Source: Dendrolimus kikuchii
Lineage: Eukaryota; Arthropoda; Insecta; Lepidoptera; Lasiocampidae
DNA: 64,000 nt
Direction of reading: 5' to 3'
Assembly (NCBI GenBank): GCA_019925095.2
Contig: CM034391.1
Span: forward strand, 3,189,051-3,253,050
The stretch's first letter is position 1, and each line of letters opens with the position of its first letter. Position numbers and translations under genes: made by a program. The notes beneath the pieces are model-generated. The model had not been told where the DNA came from and did no database searches. It saw nothing but the letters and a program-made list of their open reading frames with translations. Shown here piece by piece: positions 1 to 13,000 of the stretch.

Positions 1-1074
1 TTACTAGGGTTCCGTGGCCAGTTTGGCACAACCTAAGCCCTGGATCCGTAACTCAAATCGACAATCAAATCCAATTGGAATCGTAACTTTTGATGGTTTT
101 GGTAGTGTGTAAACCAACCCAGATCAATATTGAATCAGTCTTGATTTGACTGAGACTGATTTCATGGGAATTTTAGAGACTATGGATATTTGACATCTGT
201 CAGTTCAATGAATCTTAACTTGCACTGGCAAGGTTTTTTTGTGAAAGTTACACCCTTGTGGGCCAGAAACGTTATGTTTAAGTCATTGCTAGTCATGTGT
301 CTTATCATGTTAAAATCAATTTTCACAGACACTAATTAAGTAGGAATGTAATTTATATGCCATTATATGCAGTATGCTGTGAATAAGAAATCTCGAAACA
401 ATGAAGATTATGAGTGGTAGGCATAGTCATATATCATTACTCAAAGCTTGAATAATAATAATAATAACATAATGTGAATGTCAGTTGGTTCATCTGTTTG
501 TATATATCAGAGTCGAAAACCGTTAGTTACCACTGTATAATGATGGAGCAATTGAGGGTTGAATTTTTTTTTCAATGTACAGTCGCGGCATGAAAACGTT
601 CGTCACCTTAAAGTCGACTTTTGCTTGCATGAGTACAAGAAACAGTACTGCCAACATTTTAATAAATGTTACGTTTATAAATAATATAGAAAGTGATAAA
701 AGAAAATTGCAATGTCGAAAATGAGACACTGAGGTTAACGATGAGAAATAACAAGGATATAATCACTATGCTTATAATAATTATTAAAACCAATAAAAAA
801 GTTTTATATCTCTAAATAATATTCTTAGACAAGATAGAAAGGCAAACAACTTTAATCTAAGTAATTTTAAACGTTATTGTCAAACAGTTAACACATAATT
901 TTCTGTGCAACAGTCTATTCTGTGATTTAGTTTGAAAAGGTAACAAGTACTTGCGGAACGTAAAATGAATCAATTTGAAAACTTGTGAACATTTTCATAC
1001 CGAGACTGTACATAGCCTGGTATCATTGTGCAGAGCCTAAAATTCTTCCTAAAATTGCGTTCAGAGCCACAAAC
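1..1074. other. alpha-spectrin intron, no feature recognised
   Basis: AT-rich sequence left of exon 12. I looked for the next spectrin exon on the minus strand and saw none. No recognisable repeat either. Confidence 0.5.
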
Positions 1075-4000
1075 CTTGCCATAGTCCTCGGAGAGCAGCT
1101 GCCCCTCGACCTCCGAGAGCCACAGCTCGATGTCCTCGACGGCCCTGTTGTACTGCTGCTGCTGCGACGCCTCCTGCAGCTTGCTGCCCTTCGACTCGGA
1201 CGCGACGCACAACTTCTCCCAAATGCCGCCGAGCTCGTTCACTCGCGACCCGATTTGTGCTACAATTACAATATTACAATTATTCTGAATCCTGTATAGT
1301 ACAGTTATACCATAGTCTAAACACATTTAATTATTTTTTGGCCTAGGGCTCGCTTGCCACATGTGGCTCTTTGGATGTAAATCTGCGGCTCTTTAGTTAT
1401 ATACGCTAACTAAGACAAGGCTTTCATTTAATTTGTTTGCCCAATTGTTTCTTATTGAAGCACAAGTTAGCGTTGTAAGTTAATGTTTAATTGTTTTCAT
1501 TATTTAATTTAATAATAAGTAACTATCTAATAATGTCACACAAATACTATCCTTTTGATGTGAAACACAACACACTACTTATATATGAATAAATAGATTT
1601 GTTTGTTTTTATTAAAACACTCAATTAATACAAATAATATTTATTGTTGACAAGAAAAAAAATGTGGCTCTTTAAAAACTTTGAAATTTCGTAAATTGTA
1701 ATTTTTGATTCTTTTGACTTTTGGTCATTCATAAATTACGTCACAAGTTAAGGGTGAAAGAAAAGAAAGTTTAGTTGCCAAATGTGACACAAACAAGGTA
1801 TAACTAAAACTAGGTGGGTGTGTTCATTATTATCATTCAATGTTCAATACTGTTCACAGTCGACGAACTGTGACTATGTGTGACAAGGGATGGGAGGGAT
1901 CTTAAATTTTGTGATGTCACATTTCAAAATTTAATATACGTAAGCTTTAAGACACGAAATTTGAACTATTAACAATAAACTTGAATATGTTTTCAATTCT
2001 ATCTTTATGAACATAGTGCGGAATAAAACTATTTACTGAACTACTGTTTTAATTTAATAATTTCTAGATGTAAATTTGCAAAATATGTGATGTCACACTA
2101 CGGAAGGAGGTGTCTCACGAATGTGACCATTTGTGTCCCGTGACAAGGACGGGGGAGGGGTCATAAATCATGAAATTGATGTGACGTAATTTGTTGATGG
2201 CCCCTTATGTGGTAAATCAAACACATTATATACTTTTAATGTACTTTAAATCCCGGGAATCCCAAGGGAATTTTCTCGGGAGCAGTTTAAAATAGCCTGG
2301 TTGAACAAAAATCGGATTCAGATATAATAATACATTCTGGTTGCGCCGAGGAACACCTCCTTGTAAATTCTTCCTCCCCATCCTCGCCATCAAGAAAACA
2401 AACTTTTAAACGAAGAATGCGCAGAACAAAAAAGGACATTAAGTGATTGTCACCGCAATAAAATATATATATAAATTATTGGAACACGATAAAGGGAAAT
2501 AAACTTATAATTTCGTTCAAAGCACATTAAACCAACATCCTAGTGAGTGTGTGAACCCCGGGGGACGAGTGCAGTGTGGCGGCGGACTGGTGGCGAGGTA
2601 AGTACTTCCTTGCTTCTTTCTCTACGTCCCTTTGCCTTCTCCCGGCCATTGCATTGCGCCCGCACATTCACTGACCGATAGCGGATTCTGTGATACTTTA
2701 TATACCTAGAATCCCATGGGATATTTCCCGGGAGTGATTTCAACTTGTTAGGACCCCTATAAATTAGCTTACTACCTCTAAAATAGACGAAGTCGCGGGC
2801 TTGTCCTAGTAAATAAATAAAAGAAATGACGTACGTTTGGCGAAGTGTTCCTGCTCCAAGAGCTTGCTCCCGATGGCGGTGATCTCCTCGATCCTGGGCT
2901 TGTTGGCCTGCAGCTCCTGCTCGAAGTTCTGGTGCTTCTGCACCTTGCCGTTCAGGTTGGTCGGGTCCAAGTAAGAGTCGTCGGTGGCGAACTTCAGCTT
3001 CTCGTTTATCCAACCTGACGATTAATGTTTTATCATATAAAACAATCGGGAAGAGTACAATAGTTATATTTTCAAATTACATCTTGATATAACACACAGA
3101 TGATATAAGCTTTTTTAAAAAGGTTTTTTAATACAAGCTTTTATGATCCGGAATATCATGTAGCAGCAGAGTGCTAGCCAAGACCAGTGAAACGAGCCCA
3201 AACACGACGGGTCTATCTTGTTTAGGACAGGTGTTCCCTTGGCCACCTTCCGACTCCGTCATCAGATCAGCTCCAAATTATCATATTATTGCATTGTCAT
3301 GCGATATACATATGCATGCAAAATTTTAATCGGAAACCGGGAAGTTGGTCGAATTTAACTTGCAAGAGTCCACCCGAACTTACATAATACATACATTGCA
3401 AGTTAAATAAAAGCTTGTGAAATAAGAAGTGTAGTCAGATTGGTCAATTTCCAACATGAATGAACTTCAAGATGGCGCATCCATGTTTACTCAAAGAGTT
3501 TCAATGTTTTTGATAGCATTTTTTTAGATATGTTAATGAGAAAAGGATTGTCTAAAAGAAACACCCCTCCCCTTCTGGATTATATTTTTTAATAATTAAC
3601 ATATAGATAATTATAAGAATTTTGAGTAGGTATTTTCTTATTTTGGCCTCTAGCTATATTTTAATTAAGCTTCGAATGTTTCTGTTTGATTATGTCATCA
3701 CACAGAAATTAGGCAGTGAAATGTTAATTTTGCAATAATGAAACAATTTGAATATAATTAACTATAGTCTGATTTTTGATTACCTGGACTAAAATGACAA
3801 CTGCGACCGACCTATTTTTATGTTGAAAGCTTGGTGCAACTTTTTATTTTTATTGCAGGAGTTCAGCAGACAGGCAGACGGCCCACTTGATGGAAAGCGG
3901 TTACCACCGCCTATGCAACATAGTTGCAACACAAAAGGTGCTACAAATGCGCTGCTGCTCTCTTAAGAGAGACTGGAACCTGGTCACTAATGTCCGAACA

Positions 4001-7000
4001 CAAAACAAGGTTGTTATGGCGGCATACTCTAGACCAGGGGTGGTAGCCATCCAGTCGGGCAAATACCCTACCACCTGGCTGTGGGTTGTTTTGTCGCCTC
4101 TTACGACAGGCCGCCCCAACACAGGAAATTGTATTCTTTCTCCGTTCCTGCATGGATAGAACTCACCACTGTAAATCGAATCTTACCAAGATTTCTATAG
4201 AAATTCTATAGGATCCAACTCACAGTGTTGAGTTGCTCCAAGCTTGTAGAGTATAAGCAGTTGATAAATACGCAAGATATTAAAATCCTACTATAACTGA
4301 ATAATGCTCCTTATAGCAAACGCAGCATTTGCAAATGACAGTTTCGAATAAAACGCGGTAAATATATCTTTAGATATCTGTAACTTTTTTTAGTGTATCT
4401 ATATTAAAAAAAACAAATACAAAATCAGGCTTTATGTCTAGATTAGTGCCTTGGGATACCATTTCTGCAAAAAACGAAAAACCCAAAAATAATGATTACT
4501 GCAAGTGAAATTAGTAAGGTGCATTATTAGGAAATTAGTGTGGAAAGAATGCATGATGAAAGAATGACTAAACAGATATACAATGCAAAAGTGGATGGAT
4601 GCAGAAGTCGTGGAAGGCCACGACACACCTTCCATGATCAAATTGATCGTGTACTAGCGGAAGGTGATGTCAGGAGCCTTAAGAACAGACGAGCGTGCAT
4701 GACAAGAGTTATGAATGTCAAAGAAGCAAGTGAGGTGTGTAAGAATGGGCCTAAATGGCGCTCTGTTGTTCGTGCCTACCCCGCAAGGGAACTGGCGTGA
4801 AGTTATGTATGTATGTAAATTAATAAGGGCAGAACTGTCACAAGTAAAACGCGTCCCCTACCTTTGGTTTCGTCGCAATCACGCTCGAACTGTTGGTACT
4901 TGTAGGCGTCCTCGAGAAGAGCGCGGCGCTGGTTCGACTTCTCCAGCAGAGCGGCGCGACGTTCCAGAAGCTAATCAAAAATACAATGGTTATTGACTCG
5001 TGCCTAACAAGACTTCACAATGCGTTTTCATGGCCACTCTTAGCAACAGACGACAGCACAATAGGCTCTTTTTCATACAAGATCTAGAATTAACAAGCCT
5101 TTAACCTTGGAATAAAGATTACTTCTTATCGCAGATTTTTTTTTGGAAAAATCATTTCCATAACTTACTATTCCAGGAGTCAATCCTAAAACATTGGGTG
5201 TAATTAAGGTCCGAAATAGACTATGTATAGTATGGACAAACCACTGTATTATATCAAAAATATTATGCATACAAATCATATTCTTACATCTAGTTAGGCC
5301 CTAAATTATTCTTTTTTAATGTCGGATACTATTGACAATGTTTGTGAAACTATGTTAAATCGATTTAACTGTTCCACTGGGGCATAGATGTTTGATCCTC
5401 AGATTCTTTGGTAAGTACAAAGTGGTATTTGCAATAATTATTCAGAGGAATAAAGATTTATTCGGTTTATATAACATACCATCTCCCTCCTCTGTGCTAC
5501 GTCATCAGCAGCATAGTGCTGTCCATCTATCAGCTTGGTAGCGAATTCGTCCAACGCCTTAATCTTCTCCTCCTGGGCCGCAAGTGACTTCTCAAAGTCC
5601 TCGTGCTTCTTTAGAAGTGCTTCCACTGAGTCAAGAGAGTCGCCTACGTCTTCATTGGCTAAGAACGCCTGGTAATAAAAAGAAATAAAAGTTTAATTAA
5701 CACAATTTTATATTTTTGATTTTGTCTTATAAGAACAAAAATTATAAAAAATATACTTCTTCTTTAAAAGAAGTGTAAAGTGAAGACTCATTTAAATATA
5801 ATAATTTCATTATTAAAAAAAAAATTATAACTACAGTTTTATATTTAAGATGGGAAAGTGAATAAGCAAAAGCTATTAGGGCTCCACAGACACCAGTGAA
5901 ATATTTAGAATACATGAAACATATTTGCTATGATTTTCATTTTGAATTACTAAATGAAACATTATTCAAGATGACTGGAATGTGAAATTCAGAAGACACA
6001 CAATTACATTCTATTTTATTTAAACCAAGTTTCTTATATATTAAGAATAATGTAACTGTTCGGGCAGTCATGAAATGTAATTTATTCTTTACAACTGACA
6101 GTATAATTTTGAATAAAAGATATAGATGAAATCATGCTTTACCTCTTGTTTGTGCATCCAGGCATCGGCCTGTTCGGTGTCCCTGTAGAAGAGCTGCAGG
6201 TCCATGCACTGCAGGTAGAGCACCCTGCGCTGCTCCCACAGCTGGTGCAGCGCGCTGGTCTCCCGCTCGAGGTTCTCCAACGCACTCGACACCTCTGCGG
6301 AGGCGCGGTGCCCGCCTTCCACGAGCGCCTGGCCTGCGCTCGCGCACGCGCGGATCACGTCCGAGCGGGCGTCCATCTCTCCCTATCGAACAGGGTTACA
6401 TTATCAAAATACACCGTCTAATGATGTCAGATGGTAAACATCCCACTGCTGGGCTCAGGCCTCAGCATGATTAGGAGGTAGGGACATGAACAGCATACTA
6501 TTGCTATCAATAAACTAAAACAACACAAACATGTTATCGCTATGCTTGTTTAAAGTGGATTGACATTTTGGATTTGGATTCTTATTAAGAACTAGCATAC
6601 GCCCGCGACTTCGTCCATGCTTGACTTGAAATTTCCGGGAAACAAAGTACCGCAGCATTTAAAAAAAAAAAGCTATTGCTTTAGTTGAAAGCTGAATCGG
6701 AATAAGTTAATTTTTATGTACCTAAACAAATACAAACCACTCCTGAGAAAATTCCTGTGGGAATCTGGGAAATTTTTATTACACAAAATTTGCTTTCTAT
6801 ATACCTAATTCTTCCCTAAAAGCGACCGTTTTAAGCCCTCAGTTATTCACATAGTATTTGTGATACAGGCAACTGAAATAGGGTATGCATGTTTGTATTG
6901 GGCATAATTTCTCAAGGTTCATTTTAAGTATAATTATAGTAAAATTCATATTTAGGCTTTAAAAAAATTGTTTCATTGATTAATTGATAATGTTTTAATC

Positions 7001-10000
7001 TAGTTATATTAGTAGATAGTAATCTATCTGTTAGCAACGCAATATAATATTTATTTAATTTTTAATATATATTTTAATAAATGACGAAGACGGACGACAG
7101 AGGGCGCGCGTAGGACAACAAACGGGGTTGAGCAGGATGCGGGGGTGGGCTAGAGTCGATTGTCGCCCGCGCACCCGAAAAGTCTTCGGTCCACGTCACG
7201 CCACGATATATGTTTGTTTTTTTTTATTGCAGAAGATCAACAGACAGGCAGACGGCCCACTTGATGGAAAGCGGTTACCATCGCCTATGGACATTTGCAA
7301 CACCAAAGTTGCTACAAATGCGCTGCTGCTCTCTTAAGGGAGACTGGAACCTGGTCACTAATGCCGGAACACAACTCAAGGTTATTATGGCGACATACTT
7401 TAGACCAGGGGTGGTAGCCATCCAGTCGGGCAAATGCCCTACCACCTGGCTGTGGGTTGTTTTGTCGCCTCTTACGACAGGCCGCCCCAACGCAGGAAAT
7501 TGTATTCTTTCTCCGTTCCTGCACGGATGAAACTGCACGTTTCTTTGTGCCTACATTTGTCTGTTTTTTTTTATTTATTTTTTTAATTGTAGGAGTTCAG
7601 CAGACAGGCAGGCGGCCCACTTGATGGAAAGCGGTTACCATCGCCTATGGACATTTGCAACACCAAAGTTGCTACAAATGCGCTGCTGCTCTCTTAAGGG
7701 AGACTGGAACCTGGTCACTAATGCCGGAACACAACTCAAGGTTGTTATGGCGACATACTCTAGACCAGGGGTGATAGCCATCCAGTCGGGCAAATGTCCT
7801 ACCACCTCGCTGTGGGTTAAGTCACCTCTTACGACAGGCCGTGATGACGCCATATACACCGCGTAAAGAAAAGAAAAAAAGTATTAATATCCTCCCAGTG
7901 TCCTTTCCTTCTCTCCCCTATCCGCCACAACACTCGCGCGAACGAGACGCAGAAACGGAACGGAAGACTAAAGTCGTATCTGTCAAATCAACCAGTCTTG
8001 CTACGCGACCGCTTGAAGTACTTTAACGTGTGAAAAATACGAACCAGCAAACCCAGCAAACAAGTGAGTGTTCCTTACACCTATTCTCCTATAACGCAAC
8101 ACCAGGCCGTCCGGCCGCAGGAAATTGTATTCTTTCTCCGTTCCTGCACGGATGAAACTGCAAATTTCTTTGTGCCTACGTTCGTCTGTGTGCCGCTTCT
8201 TTTCGATTTTAAGCAATATTCTCCTTGTTTTATTTGCTGGAGTTACACTAAGTTATTTTTGATTATGTGTAAATCGTTTTAAGTTAGAATTTGCTTTTTT
8301 TAAATATACTTTATCGTTATGATTGTAATTAGTGATGTGAGCATGAGTCACCTTGTGCTCCTGGTGCCTCTCGAGCAGCGCCTCGGCGCCGGGCACGTCC
8401 TTGGCGAGGTCGTCGGCGGCGATGAGCGCGCGGATGTCGCTCACCCACGACACCAGGTCGCGGTTGTCCGCCAGGAACCGGTGCAGCGCGTACGACGACT
8501 CCAGCTCCGAGCGACGCTCCTAATATACCAAATATATTAAGTCACCAAAGAAATAATTCGAGAAGAATAAATTTTTTAACATTATTTAGAGCAGCGACAA
8601 ACAAGTCCATCTTAAAAAAAAAAAACTATTGGCATTATATTCTACAGTAGCACTATATATACTATAAACAATTCAACACTGTTTTTTACCCCTTTAAATA
8701 ATTTTTTTTTCTTTTTTATTGCAGGAGTTCAGCAGACAGGCAGACAGCCCACTTGATATTTAGCGGTTACCATCGCCTATGGACATTTGCCACACCAAAG
8801 GTGCTACAAATGCGCTGCTGCCCTCTTAAGGGAGACTGGAACCTGGTCACTAATGCCGGAACACAACTCTAGGTTGTTATGGCGACATACCTTAGACCAG
8901 GGGTGGTATCGATCCAGTCGGGCAAACGCCCTACCACCTGGCTAAATGAAATAAAAATAACACAATTCACTCTGCTTTCTTCTCTCTGGTTATAGATAGA
9001 AGCTAAGTTCCACAAGAGGATCACAATGGCCACATTTACGACCATGATTTCTACCGTTCCACTTGCTTGAGGACATTACAATCATAAACACTAGTGGAAT
9101 GGATTATAAGGCGTTGAGGTCATAAACGACGAAAACACGAATATCATTGGTTGATTTGAAAATCGCGCCTTTTTCAATGTCAATCGATAAAGAGAATTAA
9201 TGCTCTGTGGTAAACGATTACTTCGACCCACCTCTTGACATGGGTCGTTGTGAGCGCTGCGTGATCGAAAATGATGACGTCATTTTAGTGACGTTTTCGC
9301 CACGACCATAACGACCGTGGTCGCTATGTGGAACGGCTGGCGGAGCAATTCGGGCGTTGTGAGCTTCTACCGGAGCGCGTCCAGAGTGAACTTGTTAGAT
9401 GTAGGTCAAATATTCGTACAGTAGGGCTATTCTGGATGATTTTTGAACTATTATTTGTATGCATCACTAAAAGACTTTCAATTTTAGCACCATAATACAT
9501 TTTCTTATACCGGACTGTATTCTTTACTTAACGATTTAGTGGGCACTGAGGTCTAAAGGAATACTAAAAACCTATAATAATATTATACAATACATGTACT
9601 GGGATTCTGGTTCTATTATTCAGACTTACTGTTGACAATTCTACCCCCGTCCTATAACCATCAGGAGACAAATTAAATAACTTCATATTTCAGTTTATGA
9701 CGACTCACCCTAGCCTTCTGCACAAGTTTCTGCCATGCGAGAGTGATCTCGTCGCGTTTCGCGTGAATAGCTGTTGCATGGTCTGCGTGGATGGACGCGA
9801 GGCGGGCCGCTTCTCCATCCAGCGTCGACACTTTGTCCTCCAAAGCTGCCAAATCACGTTCCACACCCTCATGCTTGCGCTATAAATTACAAGAATTACA
9901 AGACGTTAAAAAAATGGTTTTAAAAATTCTCAGGAGGATCTGCAGTATTGATGAAATTATGATTACTCTGCAACTTGCAGCAAATTGCATGCAAATTCCC

Positions 10001-13000
10001 AACTAAAATAGCATGATATAAACAACTAATTTATAAAACTATGACTGTCTGGATATGTATATATGTAACTTTCTTTTTTCTAGCGCTGGTACATATATGA
10101 AAAAACATTTCCAAATGAAGATTCCAGGAATAAAGACGAAGTTGTCACTTTTTTTTCGAAATTAATCTGTGAATGCGATTTTGTAGGGAAACTCCGGTGC
10201 TATACGATAATAAATCGAACAGGGTAAAACACGAATTAATCTGAGATAGTTACGAGTTCTTGATGTTTCCAGATGGTAGGGCATTTCTCCGACTGGATGG
10301 CTACCACCCCTGGTCTAAAGTATGTCACCATAACAAGCTTCAGTTGTGTCCCGGCATTAGTGACCAGGTTCCAGTCTCTCTTAAGAGATCAGCAGCGCAT
10401 TTGTAGCACCTTTGCTATTGCAAATAGGCGATAGTAACCGCTTTCCATCAAGTGGGCTGTCTGCCTGTCTGCTGAACTCATGCAATAAAAAAAAAATGTT
10501 TAAGGCTGGCCGCATACGCTTGATTTCCTGATCAGGAATTCAGATTCGGAATTCCGTGAGACTAGCGCAAACGTCCGGTTATTTGTATTCGGAATTTTAT
10601 ATGTCTAGTGCAGTTCCAGACGCTGTCGTGAAAGTACATACATACATACATAACTTCACGCCAGTTCCCTTGCGGGGTAGGCACGAACAACAGAGTGCCA
10701 TTTTGGCTTATTCTTCACAATGTCGTGAAAGTAGCAGCCTAAATAATCGCATGCAGGGAAAAAGTACCATAACATCCTTCAAAGTCCAGAGAAAACAAAC
10801 AGGTGTGACATAATATGTCACTTTTCCCCGTAAAATTTGACTTGAGATAGTTTTTTTTTTATGTTTGAAATATTTTTGATTTTTAAGTGATTCAACTTAT
10901 ATCTTTGATAATAAAACTACGTTTCAACGGTTTTAAGCGCGGTAATTTTATTTGATTTTGGTTTTTCCGACGTTTCGGCCACTTTTCAGTGGCCGTGATC
11001 ACGGAAGACGGAGATGTCAGCGCGGTAATTTTATTTGATTTTGGTTTTTCCGACGTTATATCTATTATATCTTTGATTTTTCGAATTGGAAAAAAAATCA
11101 GGAAACTCATAAGTATTTACAATAGAATATGTAGACTAAATATATGAAAAAGGAATCTATCTATATTTCAAAAAATTACAGTACTTATAGTCTGTGCCAC
11201 ACCATATGTGACACAGGAGAAATAATGCATCAGGTAGAATCTCCTGAGCAGCATCATAGTCCACACCACTTTTTCTTAAAACTCTTGCTAGATCATTAAA
11301 TTTTGGTTACAATATCACTGATTAAAGTTCATTGTAGTTCCCAACTTGGGACTTGAAATGGAAAAAATCTTAATAAGATACAGTACTTGAAAAAATAAAC
11401 TGGTTGCGGCCAATGATGCGCACGAATAGATATGGAAGATCCACCAGCAACTTCGCGGTCTGCAAGGTGGCTTCCGAGACGGTCACTCGACTAACCTGCA
11501 AGGTCTGCACGGTGGCCAAATCGCGGCCGTAGTCGTCCGATCCGAGGACCACGTCCTTCTCCGAGATCCAGGCGATGGTTTCGTCGGCGTCGCGGTTGAA
11601 GCGCTGGATCTCGTGGGCGCCGAAGAGACGCTCCTGGCGCACTATCGCCATCTGCCGGAGACGCTGCCATGCTTCGTTTAGCTCCTGAAATTTATTCGTG
11701 TATGAGAAACCTACATAAATTCTTCATTCCAACCAATTTTTTTTTTTTCAGGAGATCAGCAGACAGGCAGACGGCCCACTTGATGGAAAGCGGTTACCAT
11801 CGCCTATGGACATTTGCAACACCAAAGTTGCTAAAAATGCGCTGTTGCTCTCTTAAGGGAGACTGGAACCTGGTCCTTAATGCCGGAACACAACTCAAGG
11901 TTGTTATGGCGACATACTTTAGACCAGGGGTGGTAGCCATCCATACGGGCAAATGCCCTACCCCACCTGGCTGTGGGTTGTTAAGTCGCCTCTTACGACA
12001 GGCCGCCCCAACGCAGGAAACTGTATTCTTTCTCCGTTTCTGCACGGATATGCAATATAATAATACACAAACACATAATTATGTAACTGCCCTAAGATCA
12101 CATGGAAGGCATACCACAGATATATAGTGGTCTTTAGTATCTGCTTCATGTGGGCAAACTCAACTGTTATATTCTAGATAAATAAAGCATTTAAAAAAAG
12201 TAAAATAAATATGCACAAGCAATTATTTAGGTTTTTTAAGTAGCATCATTAAAATATAAAATTATTTTCAAAGACGAATTTGTACTCTGAACAGGCAGAA
12301 AATATATATAATTATATAAACTAGTGGACGTCTAGTGGTCGAAATTCGACCATAATTAATTTAAATTATAAGTTTAAACATTGTTAAGGTTCTGTTGTCA
12401 AAGACTATACTTCTATAAACACAGATTTCACCAAGGCTGCATTATTAATTTGACTTTAACAATAAACAAAAGAGTATATATGTGTGAAAAACACATGGTA
12501 ATGTGTGTAAGTTTTTTTTATTGATTTAATGTATTTTTTATGCATAATTTAAAAAAAATATTAACATTCTGCACTCTTTAACACACTATAAACGCTATAA
12601 GTGTGCAAAATTTTACACTCCTCCGTCCGCGCAATTTTCGTAAAAAGGGGTACAAAGTTTTTGCTTCACTTATTAATATAATGATCATCATACCTATTGA
12701 TTTGACATATTATATACCATGATGAAAATAAAGATTGTATAAATGGCAAAAATAGGAACTAATCCAATACTTACGTCCTTTCTCTTAACAATGGTCTCCC
12801 TTTCTGGGTGTCCTTCAAGCACAAGCCTCTCGGCCAGCTGGTTGACCTCATTGACCCTGTACTCCTGGGCCGCCATGTCCTTTTGGAACTCGTCGAACTT
12901 GCGCTGAAGGACCTCCACATGCTCTAGGTCTGAACCAAACTCATCGGCGCAAACGAAGGTTTCCTGTAGAATGTAAACATTATAAAAAAAAATCTAAGAA

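Noticed and set aside
7210..7530. Open frames of 70-108 codons on both strands of family A copies (recurring [18 protein letters not shown] peptides)
   Set aside because: They recur in every copy, on both strands, inside a non-coding retroposon; no domain and no conserved start. Shadows of the repeat, not genes.
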